Assembly (NCBI RefSeq): GCF_001039355.2
Contig: NW_019775791.1
Span: 462,882-526,881, forward strand
Source of the DNA: Lingula anatina
Lineage: Eukaryota; Brachiopoda; Lingulata; Lingulida; Lingulidae
Length of the DNA stretch: 64,000 nucleotides
Direction: 5' to 3'
Under the pieces are notes generated by a model. It did no database searches and was not told the origin of the DNA. It saw nothing but the letters and a program-made list of their open reading frames with translations. Positions 37,565 through 51,200 of the stretch are shown here, one piece after another (the stretch's first letter is position 1; every line of letters starts with the position of its first letter). The translations under genes were made by a program, and so were the position numbers.

Positions 37565-39203
37565 TTCTTCTTATGTAATGACGACTGAGAACTGAAATAA
37601 AGCAAACAAAATATGACACTTCATGCTCCTGCAGCTAGATCACAAATCAATAGGGCTGAGGTTTTTTTCCCTCAAGTCCTGTTAGAAGTGGAAACAGAGC
37701 ATTGCAGAAAATTGAACGGTTTGTTGTAAACTAGCTAATCGAGAAATCATGAATGATTTAATTACATAATATGATAATCCCTAATAATATTACTGCCTGA
37801 TACAACAGTTATATTTCATTAGAAATGCATTAGCAACATTACATTATGTTACAGAAGCAAGACAAAGTAAGCCATCATTTATAACAATAACAAAGTCATT
37901 TAAAAACAACTGACGTCTCTTCATCAGAACTACCATAAAATAAAAGTTACTAGTGATCTTTAATTCACCTGTCTAGCCTAATATCACTCAGCTTTACTTT
38001 CGGTGCTTAAAAATTATGAAGTGCACTTACTTAAAAAGTTTGATCACATTATAAAATATACAATCTACCAAAGAGACAATTAGATATTTGAATTGAATAT
38101 TCCGCTTCGTCTCTTTACAGCAAGTCCAGATTATATCATCAAGAAATCTATTCCACCATGCACCACTGCACAAACATATACAATACAAGTGACCAAGTTT
38201 CTAGCCCAGTTCAAAAACAGGATTTAAAAAGTTTAAGTGAAAACTTAGGGATTAGTTATAGTAGTTATCTTTCCTTTGGATTAATGGTGCATCAAGAATG
38301 TACTATTTCCAAGCTTGAAAGTTAAGAGTCCAGTTGGAATTATTTCATGCCATGTTATTTTCTTTTCTGTATCTTATCTCTTTATATACCCCCACCCCCA
38401 GTACTTCTCCACACTGGTACTTCTCCCCATTAAGACCCCCTACACCCTTCAGCTCCTTAAGTAGATTTGAATCATGATTTGAAAAATGTGACCTTCTGGT
38501 TCTTGGGTTTTCAGTAACGGTTTTCAAATTATGAAATGAATTTATATATCACATTTTCACCAGTGGTGACTAACAGTACAGAACATGAAAGAATTATACC
38601 TAATCCATAACAGAACGACTCCTAAAATGTTAATCATGACAGCGCTATATATATATATATATATGTAAGTCTGTTATTGGATTCCCACTTTCTGTAATAT
38701 TATAATCATGCAAAATTTCTATAACTAAATATATATATTGTCCAATAAATTCTTCATGCAAGGCTGTAAACGTGGATCTAGACATTAGTTGATCTCAGGC
38801 ACTGAGACTTCAATACCTAAATGAAGACACTGAGAACCCAAAATGGCAAATACAAGTCTCAAATTTCCAATCAGTTTCAACAATGAACACTCTATTTCAA
38901 CACCATTTCACTATACATCATGACATTGCGGTGAGCTTTGTAAAAAAAGAAATCGACTATAAAACAAGCATGTTCAGCACAGATGGTTCTCTCTCACTTT
39001 TCTATCAGCACATGTTCGCCGTCTAGACGCATGCTCATGCACATGCAGCCGATCATGCTCAAAATTATTGGAAAAAGAAGTTCATTTCTGCAGTGCAGTT
39101 TAAACTATTTCGACTATTGACTCAGACAGTTTTAACATGATATACATTATCTATCAGCTTGCAGTTACATTTAAGTGAAACAACAAATGATCGCAACATT
39201 TAC

Positions 39204-39330
39204 CGAACTTTCTTCTCCAAACCAGGTGCGCCTTTTATCAGCACGAGGAAATATGGCGGCGCTGAACACCAAGTGCTATTGAAAGAGCGATTCTGATTGG
39301 CTACTTGCGTCATCGACAGCCAATCAAACA
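39204..39330 (-). promoter_or_regulatory. NAP1L promoter and probable non-coding first exon
   Basis: On the minus strand a donor GTAAATG (39203-39197) would end a leader exon beginning near 39285; its partner is the acceptor TTTATTTCAG ending at 37592, giving exon 2 with 27 non-coding bases before the ATG. Upstream are two CCAAT boxes in opposite orientation (39296-39300, 39320-39324) flanking TGCGTCATCG (39306-39315, CRE/ATF-like). ATGGCGGC at 39253-39260 is a YY1-type element near the likely start. This is a typical TATA-less housekeeping promoter. Confidence 0.65.
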
Positions 39331-41500
39331 CTTCAAAGCTCCAGTGATTTAGGTTTTTTGGCGGGAGCTGAGCATGACTACACATGTCAACATCCATCTC
39401 TTTAATCCGGCTTTAGGTCGAATTTATCAATGACTGCTTTGCATCCAAAGGAGCCTTAACTTGAATTGAACTTTTTGTAATGTTTAATATATTTATAATT
39501 TCATAAGAATAAAGACATAAACCGGAGAGATCGGGCCTAAATACGGTATCAAGAATTATTTTGACGGTATGTGGGCCTTCACAACACAGTAGGCCTATCA
39601 ATGCACTGATCTAAACTAGGGACCACACCTAAGTTATAAAACGGCAATCTGCACTTAGCTTTACACATATTATAAAAATCAGTATATTTTGTAAATTCCT
39701 TTATCACGAACTTAACCTTTGAAATCTGAATAGTTCTACAAAAAACCCACTGAAAGACCTTATTTTAGACCTTTGCAAGTGTTTATTAAATCTAGAATTG
39801 AACGCGTGTTTTTTTGTTTTTATTCTTATTAATGTGTATATTAATTATGTTAATTTTTATATTGTATTTTTCTAGATAAACATTTTTCTCTGAACCATAA
39901 GCACCCCAATTTTCCTTTATAATTAAAAATGCCGTGTCATTGCACATGTCTCCACTGTCGCAATCACGTGCCTCAGAAACCACTTCTAACACAAATGTCT
40001 CCGGCTTCTGGATGACACTGCATTGGCTAAAAGGTGCACCAAACAAAAAGCTTGAGTCGTCCAATAAACCGCTGTGATTCAGTTTGTACATTGACCCAAG
40101 TCACTATACTTATAGCCAAGTTCAAGGCGTTCGGATATTTCCCGACAAAACGAATTTCCCCCCAGAAATATTCAATTTTCTCCTACTCGAGGATCATTGT
40201 TCGACCTGTCCCTCACTTGGACTCAAAGTTTTAAAACCAATTTTAAAAGCAGTACAATCAGATAACTTAGTTCTAGATCAGTCTTTCACTAGTCAGTCTT
40301 CATTGACCCCCTTACCTTCCTGTGCATTGTTGAAGGAAATATCGCCATCGGGTACTTAAATTGGAGTTTAATCGTAGTTCATCATTTATTTATTCATTTA
40401 TTTATTTATCTATTTATTTAGTTATCTATTTATATTTTTGTTAGTGCAATGGATTCACAGTGTTGTTTTTTTTTTTAAGCATACGGTTTATGTTTGATAA
40501 ACTGTAGATTTTTTGTTATTTTCATTAATTTGTTTTAACAAAAATTGTGTTAACAAAATTTATCTTTTTCTCAATTAATGTAACACATATGACTTAAGAT
40601 CAATTATATAAAAAGGGGTCTCTAAATAACTCTTTAAACCGTTATCGCGTGATAGTATGCCATCTCCCTTTACCTAGCCAGGAGCACAGTTTTCCGATGG
40701 GAACTGAAACTTAGGGTTAACATTCTCATCGCTCAATCTGTAAACATTATATGCACCCAGTAAGATGAGAATAATCTCAAGGGGACACACTTTAAAGCAG
40801 TATTTTTCTATTTTAAAAATTGTCACCTTTTTTTAACCCGTCCACCTTGACTTTCAGTCCAGCTGGAAGATTTTTTAACTTTTGAAATTATCTTTACGTG
40901 ATAAACAACTTCATTCCCTACGACCAGAATCAACAAGCAGATCTATGGAATATGTACAAACTCCAATGGGCGACGTCGCCTGATTTCACTCCAAAACTCT
41001 ATGTTTTATCCATCATGCGTTACATGTACAAAAACATCTAAAGTATTCTGTGAAAGTGCAGTTTCATGAGAACAACGCAGATGACAATGCGAGATTTCCG
41101 GTTGATAAAATGTCTGACACCATAAGTACGATGCACGAGAGAGACGTGAAACCCCGTCGTGGGAGCCTGCGTCAGCTGGCTCATTTGACTAACATAATTC
41201 GGCGTTTTAAGTAATGCCCATTTGTATGACGTAAATTGACTTGCGAACTATCAACTCTCCAGTTACCTTACTACGCTGAGGTTGTCAACCCCTTAATATT
41301 GTAATGAAATACGAGTCACCATAATTTTGCCAACTTCATCTTTTATCTCCATCGGATTTTCATTTCACAATTACTCGTATTGTATGACCTCATGCCATTG
41401 AACACTTTACATAAATGGACACATTGCATGTCTCTCTGACAGCGAGCCTTTGTTTTTACTCAACTTCATAATGTTTTATAATTCGCTTGATGTGACAAGG
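39331..41500. other. intergenic stretch between NAP1L and GAREM
   Basis: No supported gene. Two frames around 39.8-40.4 kb stay open for 90-100 codons on opposite strands but resemble no family. An E-box CACGTG lies at 39965-39970 and CCAAT-type boxes at 40022-40026 and 40060-40064. A run of imperfect ATTTATTT repeats is at 40383-40437. Confidence 0.5.
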
Positions 41501-41519
41501 CACATATATCTCTAATATA

Positions 41520-42237
41520 TTTGTTCGTATATCCACTTTATTGTTGTGGCACAAATATCATAATGAACTTTTATTGTAACAGATTACTTTTTACAGCTCC
41601 ATTCTAATATTACAACACAAATTTAACCAGCTTATGTGAAAATAAAGCATAACAATAAAACAAATGTAACAATTATTAAACCAGTTTACGTGCAGGACTA
41701 ATATAAACGTGACATTGTTAGAGGCTCCTTTTATGAGTATATTTTACATCGCTAAATAAATTATGGGATATCTTTCACCTTTGGATCGAGTGTATACAAC
41801 ATGTGGTTTACAGCATAAATTTTTGATTTTGTTTTTTAATTTTGAGTCACTTTAATGTATCCAAGATTTCTCCCAATCGAATCAAAGCCTCATTAGGCTA
41901 CTGAAACAACACAGCAAAACTTGTTTAAACTGTAAATGTTCTCATGTAAAAATGCGCATGCAGTCACTCGAAGACTGATGTTGCACCTTCTTAAACAAAC
42001 GTGCTCCAATAAGGTGAAATTACACCTTGCAGAAGCTGTGCAGAAATACGTAAAAACCGACAGTTCTTGCTAAACGCTAGCGATAAACGATGGGATGCTT
42101 CGAAATGGTTCGTAGCTCGAAACACTGGCAATTAATCACCAAACGTTGTAATGCAATAATATTCGCATAATTGTTATATTGGCAATTTTTCTCCAATCAC
42201 AACAACTATTGTAGACTAGAGAGGATATGAAGTATTC
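41520..42237 (-). other. probable GAREM 3' UTR
   Basis: AT-rich sequence after the GAREM stop on the minus strand. AATAAA complements at about 41538 and 41568 are candidate poly(A) signals. No coding sequence seen. Confidence 0.4.
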
Positions 42238-45200
42238 TTAATCTTTCACCGGTCTCCATCCTCTAATAAACTTCACGATCTTTTTCCTTTCAAGGGCATT
42301 GAGATGTGGAAACCCTTCATTCAGGTCATCTTCGTCCAAGTCAATCAGCATCTTACCGTCAATGGACTGGTCCAGAAAGTCCTGGATGACCGGGGGCTTC
42401 ATGCCGATGTAGCGCAGAGACCTGCAGACATCTTGCACTGAGAGGGGCGCCAGGTTACGAGGGGGGACAAAATCGTCATCGTTGGGTAGACCCCCAGGAC
42501 ACGACCTATTTAGGACATCGTCATCAAAATTGGTAGCGTATGTCAGGGGTACATCCGGGTAACCTCCGACGGAGATTCCCGAATCTGAACGAAACGAAAG
42601 GTGTCGCGAAGAAGGCAAACTACTCTTCCTTTGCCGCCGCTGACCAGGCGACATCTCCGGGGCCATCTTACTGAAAACATCCCAACTCTGACTACGGTTA
42701 TATCCTTTTGGTTTCCTCAGCCGACCAGGCTTGTCTCGATCACTTCCACTCAAAATGTCATCATAGACAGGTTCTTGTGAATCATCCGATTCTATATGAT
42801 GTGCCATTTGCTGGGGTTTAACGCCTTTAGCAAAAAGCATATGGAGCTGGTCACGGCTACGGTGCAAATCTTCCCGAATTTCGTTCCAAGGCGCCTCTGC
42901 TAGAGCTATACGTTTAAAATTATGCTTGCGCACCGTAGCATTGGGGTTCAACTGAAACTGCCTGTCCGCTAACATCTCACGTGACCTGTTCTGTTTTTTC
43001 ACCCTCATAGTTCCTCCCATGACTCGGTCGTTTTGGAAACGTGGATCAAACCACGGCATGTCGGCAGCGTAGTTCTCCCAGCGGTATTCGTGGTCGTACG
43101 GACACTGTCGCCCTCCCCTTTGGTACGGGTTGGGGGTGCGGCTCATCTGACCATACCGTAGATCGTAGTCATAGGAATGGTGTTGGCAACGAGAGCAACT
43201 GTGGTGACCAACTTGGTCGGCAAACCGAGGAGACCGTCCCTCGGCGGCGCTGCTGCTGCCATCAGACAGCTCATCCAAGTTGAACATCTCGTCTATCTCG
43301 CGCAATACTTGGTCCTCACGGGTTCGACCAAGTCTGCTGGAGTTTCTCTGTGTTTTGTGACTCTTTCTCTGGGATCGTTTGCTATGGGGCATCAGGTAAC
43401 CCTCATCATCTTCAATTTTAACGGATCCTGGAATTTCATCGTAATCTGGATCATAGTCCGATTCGTGGTTGCTTCCAGTCTTTGAACCACGTGACCTATA
43501 TGAACCAGATCCTGACCCCCCTGAGCCACCGGATGAATCTTCGGATCCTTGCGGATGTTTGTTTTGTTTGGCCTCTTCGATAGGGTTTGGTAAAGGCCGT
43601 TTTTGTATATCTGCAATCTTTAAATCGCTATTGCTTGTAAAAACTGGGGCCGAGTTGTGACGACCAATTGCGCCTAATTTCGGTCTATCGTCAAAATGGC
43701 GCTTGGGAAGTTCGGGTACCGTGTCCGTTTTCCCAACAGAGGATGGATTTTGATTATGTGACATATCAAATATAATTGTATTATCATCTGACTCATCCAA
43801 ACTACTTTCTTCTTTCATGGTGTCTTCACTGTCTATGTCATTGCCTCCATTTAAAGAAGCTGGTTGGGTGGCGTTGGGTTTGGTTGCAATGGGTTGGGCG
43901 TCTGCTGATTCTTCATCATGGTCTTGTATAAACACGGGTACAGCCCGTACTAATCCATGCTCCTCTGCTTGACTTTCACCACTGTTCTCCTCGAGGCCGT
44001 CTGAGGAGCTTCCACACGAGGCCGGGCCGGTGTCACGACTCTCAGGTGTAGGCGTGCTGCAAGCTGAACTGCGCTCGGAGCCATTGCTTTGTTCATTCGT
44101 TTCGTGTTCGAATTGCCCTCTCTCTACGTCTGCCTCTACAGACAACGTTGGTTCTCGTCGCGTTTTATTTGTCGACGGATTTTTGGGTGTGTAAGCAGTT
44201 TGTGTAACATTGATGGATGAAGCAAAAGTGTCAATTTTCTCATCACACTGACGAAGTATTTCTCTATATATGGGAAATTCCTTGTATGCCTGGTAGTTTG
44301 TGGCTCCTACGAATTTTACTCTGGAATCGACAGAAACTTCCAACATGACATTATGCTCGTTGTTCATAGTACAAGCGATAATAGTTTCGTCATTATAAAT
44401 CTCCTCCAGCCGTAGATATCGACTGAAGGAACACGGGGTGATCGGCGGTTCTCCGTAAACTAAATGAAGAGTAAGGGGTAACTCCATATGTCGTACAATG
44501 GAGGAGAGTTGGTAAACACAGTCCGTAGATTTGATGTGAGGTTCTCCAATGGGACTGAAAAGCCCACTTTGACCAAACGCAATTGTATACTCCTTCCCGC
44601 TAGCATCCATGCACTGAAGATATTTATCCACTTTATCAGGCTCTAGGGAGGATGATTTTGAATTATTTTTCTTCATTCGTCTGACAAATCTTGCCAACTT
44701 TAAGCAACATTTCCCTTTATTTCGTTTCTCCTTGGACTGGTTCCTCTCGATGGTGTGGATGTTGTACACTGTCATCACCTCCCCGGCTGGAATCATGCCG
44801 CGCACCCACACTCGGTGATTTAAGTCCTGGTGAAGAGTAAAAGCGGGCGTGGCACTCCGAACCAGGAAACGCTTGGGGCTGACGGCAGCTATCTGTTCCA
44901 CCGTGTCGTAGATTTCTACGGGCGTTCCTTCCTCTGGCACTATTTCGAACCAACCTGAAATGACCAAAGAGGTGTGTTCATTATCTTTAATTATTATTTT
45001 GGGTACAATTAAACAAAGGTACAGCATTAAAAATACTTTTTGGTTTTTTAATATCAATATCAAAATTATAATATTTTGCTTTCTTTGTTAAATGTATAAT
45101 GATTTGCCTACGCCAGCTGCAGTGCAATGTTCGCCCCTTTCTTTTAAAAGACGTACTGTTAAAGAGCGATTTATGAATAGGTATCATGCACTAACTTTTT

Positions 45201-48200
45201 ATTTGCTTAGTGCATATCATAGGTAAGTTTACCCGATGAAATGATACGTGAAAAATAATAAGGTAAGGTGAAAACATCGTCAAGTACCATAATCGGAATA
45301 GAAACCTAATGCTATTCATATGTATAGGGTCTATGTGGTTTAACCTTTGTCGTTTACTTTATATTATTTACCTTCGATCCTATCCTCTTTGCCACGTCAA
45401 AGATCGGGATCAAAGGTACTGGAACCTTGAAACCAGACACTATGACTCATACCAATTATTTACAACTCAAACTTTGTAAAGAATACTTTTTAAAGCCTGT
45501 GTTGTACGAGGTTTGTGTATACTACAGTTATACTGTAGGTTTGGAGGTAAAAGAACACGAAGCCCGTAATTCCATGCAATAAATATTACCTGTCAAAAAT
45601 TTACAATTTCTTTACATTGCCCAACCGCATTTGTCTTCGTACGCGCCATGCCCATGTGCTTATAGGTAATCTGTCTGATATATTCTGGGAAGATCGAATT
45701 TTCCTCGAAAAAAGAAAGCGAATTTCACCTATTCACAAATTATTGCTCGAGCCGTTCCTGCACTAGGATTCGATGTTTTATACTATTTCTAATCAATTAA
45801 ATAAGTTCTAGATGAGGTACCAGTATTCCGGACGGACATGACTTTCTATACATTTCATAGGGAAATATTGACGCGCCGTTCTTTGTTTGAGGGGTTATAT
45901 AGTTTGAAAGTCTGAATTAGGAAAGGTGAGTAGTATTACGGGATAAGTAAACAGAAAATATGGCTCTGTGGCATTTTCAAACGCGGATAGTGTACCTATA
46001 ATGTCATTTTCAGGGCGAGATTTCAATTGGTAATGGGATTATATTATACAACCTATCTATCTGATCGATATGGGCTTTAATTTAATAGCTAGAAGTATAT
46101 CGTGTAAGTAACTTGCCCTTTGCAAAGCTGCAGTAGCATTTAGACAAGCAGAGGACATTTTGCAATTTCATATGATATTCTGTAACAATGCTTGCTATCA
46201 TCTATAACTTCCAATTTCCGACGGATTTAGCTTATTACACAATTCAAACATTTTTACCATTGCCGGACAAAGTTTCAGTGTTCTCCATTTTGAACACGGT
46301 TGAACCATGCCAGATAGTATCCGTGGTATTCAGGACCAACTTTCAGTGTTCTCCATTTTGAACAGTCTGAACCATGCCAGATAGTATCCGTGGTTGGGGA
46401 GGGTGTCATCCAAACACAAATATGTCACGAGGGTTGGTTAAATAAGTGTTGAAGTGCTCGGTTTATTAAATGAATTATTTTGAAGATCATCCTGAACGTT
46501 ATGTGTGGTTGGCGATTACTTGTTGTGGACTAAACGGATTAAATAAAGCATTAACTCGTGCAGTACAGATTACATTTTAAACTTTAGCGAAGCATTTTTG
46601 AAAAGCATTGACGATTTGAAAGTTTATGCAGTGGACTGTCTTAGTCGTCTATCTTAGTCATCATTTCACTACTTACACAGACGACTCTATACCTATACAT
46701 GCAGTATTTGCTTCAGTACGTAAAAACTGTAAGGTATAGGCCACAGCTTGGCAGTTAGTCAATATCTCACTTATAAGAACCACAATGCCTATCTTACAGA
46801 CACGAGTAGATCTTATCCAGAATGTGACACGGCGCGTTCTTGACCAAGAGAACTGTGACAAATGACAGCGAGGGGTTTAGTGTTGTCTCTTTTTTCAAAA
46901 GATGCAATGTATGATAAAACAACAAGATTTCAAGCACGTTACATATTGCTGATGTGTGCCAGATATGTACCAGATATATACCATATACACCAGATATGTA
47001 CCAGATATATACCATATACACACCAGATATGTACCAGATATATACCAGATATGTACCAGATATGTACCAGATATATATACCAAATGTATACCATATACAC
47101 CAGATATGTACCAGATATGTACCAGATATATACCAGATATACACCAAATGTATACCATATACACCAGATGTACACCAGATATACACCAGATATGTACCAG
47201 ATATATACCAGATATATACCAGATATGTACCAGATATATACCAGATATACACCAGATATATACCAGATATGTGCCAGATATATACCAGATATATACCAGA
47301 TATGTACCAGATATATACCAGATACACCAGATATATACCAGATATGTACCAGATATATACCAGATATGTACCAGATATATACCAGATATGTACCAAATGT
47401 ATACCATATACACCAGATAAAAACCAGATATGTACGAGATATATACCAGATATATACTAGATATATACCAGATATATAACAAATGTATACCATATACACC
47501 AGATATATACCAGATATGTACCAAATGTATACCATATACACCAGATAAAAACCAGATATGTACGAGATATATACCAGATATATACTAGATATATACCAGA
47601 TATACACCAAATGTATACCATATACACCAGATATATACCAGATATACCAGATATACCAGATATATACCAGATATGTACCAAATGTATACCATATATACCA
47701 GATATATACCAGATATGTTCCAGATATATACCAGATATATACCATATACACCAGATATGTACCAAATGTATACCATATATACCAGATATATACCAGATAT
47801 GTTCCAGATATATACCAGATATGTACCAAATGTATACCATATAGGGCCTACACCAGATATATATACCAGATATGTACTAGATATATACCAGATATATACC
47901 AGATATGTACCAGATATATACCAGATATGTACATGTAGTACATGTGTACCATAAACGAACAGGACACGCTAGCTGCCAGGATTGAAAGAACTAGAACTTC
48001 GTTAAGAGAAAGAGAGAGAGAGAGAGACGCTGAAATTCTTAAATTATATGGGCGGGTTAGTTTACGGAATGTTGTTCATTGTCACCGGCTGCATACTGAT
48101 GACAAACGCAACTTTTTTATAAGTGTCACGATATCTGTTACAGTCTGCGCGAGCTAAGACGTGTCTTCTTGTTTAACATTGTTGTTTTGCAATAATACTG

Positions 48201-51200
48201 AAACTGATATATCTGGTTATTCTCCACGTGGCACGCACATAGTCCTATATGTTACTGAAACGACACTTGTATAAAGTTTTGAATCTTTAAGGAGAAAGGT
48301 CAAGGATTCGGCGGCAGACCACATGGCCAAACACGTTTTTACGTTTATCCCTTTCTTTGTTGAAGGTTTTAATGGGTGAAACTGATATTTCTGACAATTT
48401 GCCATATATCATTTATGTCAACATTGCTACTTATTTATTCAAAAGACCTTGACGAGATTTTTCACATCACATTTTTGTTGATTTTCTGTACAGTAACAAA
48501 CATGCTTCCCAAAAATTATTGCGAGCAATGAATTACCAAACAAACAAAAAAAAAAAAAAAAAAAAAAGGAAGATGACCACGGCGCCTGTCGGATATTATT
48601 TATTCATTCTATTTCAGTCCCACAGATATCTGCCCGCATGCCTTAAGTGTGGTTGTGTAAGTCCAGTTATTTATATAAAATGGTCAAGAGAAGAAGGGAC
48701 CTGTTAACAACTGCCCGGTCAAGGGGTGGACGCTGGGTCAGGGAGGGCTTTAAGTGACATTTCGCATGTCTGAGGGCTGTATTTGACACATGACAGAGGC
48801 GCTTAGCGACATTGATTTAATGCAATAAGGTTAGAGTGCAATCGTTCTTAAAATAGTGGAACATATAACATCAATTTTCTTATTAAAGCCAGATCAAAAG
48901 TCAGAGTTGTCCCTTTGAGAAAGAGCATACGATCAGTGCAATTAGATGGAGGTATAAGAAGAGCTACTTTGTCATGGTCGCCACATCAGCCACCCGTTGG
49001 CAATTATTTTCGCCCCTATTTTCTAGGGCCCCATGCCTCACCTCGCCTCACCCCTGTGTGCAAGCATCTACCCCATCACCTTCCTATCTGACTTCAAACA
49101 CTTACTGGAATTCTCTTTAGTTAGAGAAGTGGCATCCGTAAAAGCGCATCAAAAGGCGATATCCAAGAGACAGCTAATAATAGGTTTTCGTCACACCTCA
49201 TGTAACTCCTAATGTGTATGGAGTTGTAATGCGTCTACATGCCACGATGGTAATGCCGAATTCAACGATGTTAATTGTTCTTCATTAAAGTGAATACCGG
49301 CGTAGAATACGTAATAGCTCTACTGTAAGGCACCGAAAACCTGTATTTTAAATTGCTGTATCCGTCAGTGAATTACAAATATAAAAAAATGCACATACCA
49401 TATCATAGTGGGGTTTCTATTGATACTGGGCCTCCGAGACCCTCCCCTACTCTCTGATTAGTAGTCTGTTACAAAATTCTTGTATGGTCTAAGCTTTGTT
49501 TTTGCATATTATTTAAGAAGCCCCGAAAAGTAAAAAAGTCGAAAACTCGAAAAGTCAACAAGTCGAAATATCCTATAGGGCCACCATATGTATCCGAGGA
49601 CACGTTCCCACCTCAAACAACTCGAATGTTACTGTGTATTCCACTCTGTCGTTAAATCGAAACTGTTCTTTTCTACAATCTTGACTTGTGTTCTCTTACC
49701 CCCCCTTCCGAGTTATCACCCCATGTCTCACTCCCCCCCCCCCCACACACACACATACACAAACACAAAGTGAGACAAGTTGGCATGAATCAAAATGTGA
49801 TCGAAGTCATTTTGCAAGTTGATTCAAGGGTGTACAATATTCACTTTTCAAATAAAGAGTCTCCTTTTTATTTTTTGCATGAATGGGGTATATATTATAC
49901 TGCCTGATACAGTCTATATAATCACTTCATTTCACTCCCACACAGAAGAAATACACCTTGAATAAGATTGCGTGCTGCTGAATATTCTGCTCGCATCCAC
50001 GTTGAGGTAAGAGAATCGATGAGATTTGTAAAAGGCACGCCCGCTGCTGTGGTAACCATTGTGCTTTATCTTTATTGCTCTGCGATACACCTTAGCTTCT
50101 ATATCTAATAATCTGCCTGACTGCATCCGCGCGTATAAAAAATATGTTTTTTTCGTCAGAGGTGAGTGATCTTCTATGGAATAAAGATAAGTGGACCACT
50201 GTATGTGGTACCTATAACGATGGCTTGCCTCTCTGGGCGCCACTAAACCGCTTACCAAAGCCGGTCCCAATGTTTACTTTTTATTTTTATTTCAAATTCA
50301 AGAATTTGCTGTAAAATTCTACATACCATCAAAGTTATGACGGCAGAACAATAATAGTAAAACGGTTTCAGAAAACCAGTAATGATATTCATAAAATGAG
50401 AGAAGTTTTCAAGATAAAAACCCTCGCGGGTACAGAACCATAACTGACACTGTGTAACCTTTGATAATGTTGACGAGGTCGTCAGGGCTTACCTTAATTT
50501 CATTATCTTGACAACTGCATAAAAAGACCATAAAATTAGATTAAAGTATGATTTTATAGTTAATGGGATCCTTAAAATCTAATGCATTTGCACGTACAGC
50601 TTTAGAATCCTACAGGTCTTCACATACCAGTCAAACAAAGAAGGCATAAATTTGGAGCTATAAGAAATTTTTTCATACACGTCCGACTATCCATTGACGA
50701 CCATACCACGACAGCAGTTAATTCCTTTACATTTCCTTAATTATTCTTTTATCTTCGCCCATTTGCTTAAACATAAAGAGTTTTTAAAAAGCGATTCTAA
50801 TGCAATTCTCATTTGGGAATTTTGGGATGGAATAAATCAAACATTATTGCACCACGTCTCCATCACATAAAAATCATTTTATTTAACTAAATTTCAAACA
50901 GCTTTGCTTTGTTCCCAGTTAAAGATATCATAGTTTTAAGTAACCCTCAGAGCCGCGACAGAGGCGTGACCAAACTTCATTAAGGGATTTTATCTTTCGA
51001 ATAATAACGAAACCTTGTCAGGATATGTTTTTAATAATCCTTCATTAATGCTGTAATTCATTCCGTCTTCGATGCAGATTCAACGTTATGTACAGTGGTG
51101 TGGGGTGGTTAAATGAAAGATATCTTCCCCTTTAATCGGGTTTTCACGTAGCATTGTGGCACACATATAGCGCTGGGATTACGGATATCATTTTTTTTTT

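Noticed and set aside
39792-40359. Open frames near 40 kb on both strands, with CCAAT boxes and an E-box nearby
   Set aside because: The two strands are equally open, the plus frame has no ATG, and no family could be recognised. Left as unresolved intergenic sequence.
43041-43660. Plus-strand frames within GAREM exon 2
   Set aside because: They are antisense shadows of a GC-richer coding exon.
46794-47954. Overlapping open frames of 126 to 296 codons on both strands
   Set aside because: They are translations of an 11-bp tandem repeat without stop codons. All frames give the same YIWYISG- or TRYIPDIYQ-like repeat, so no gene is supported.
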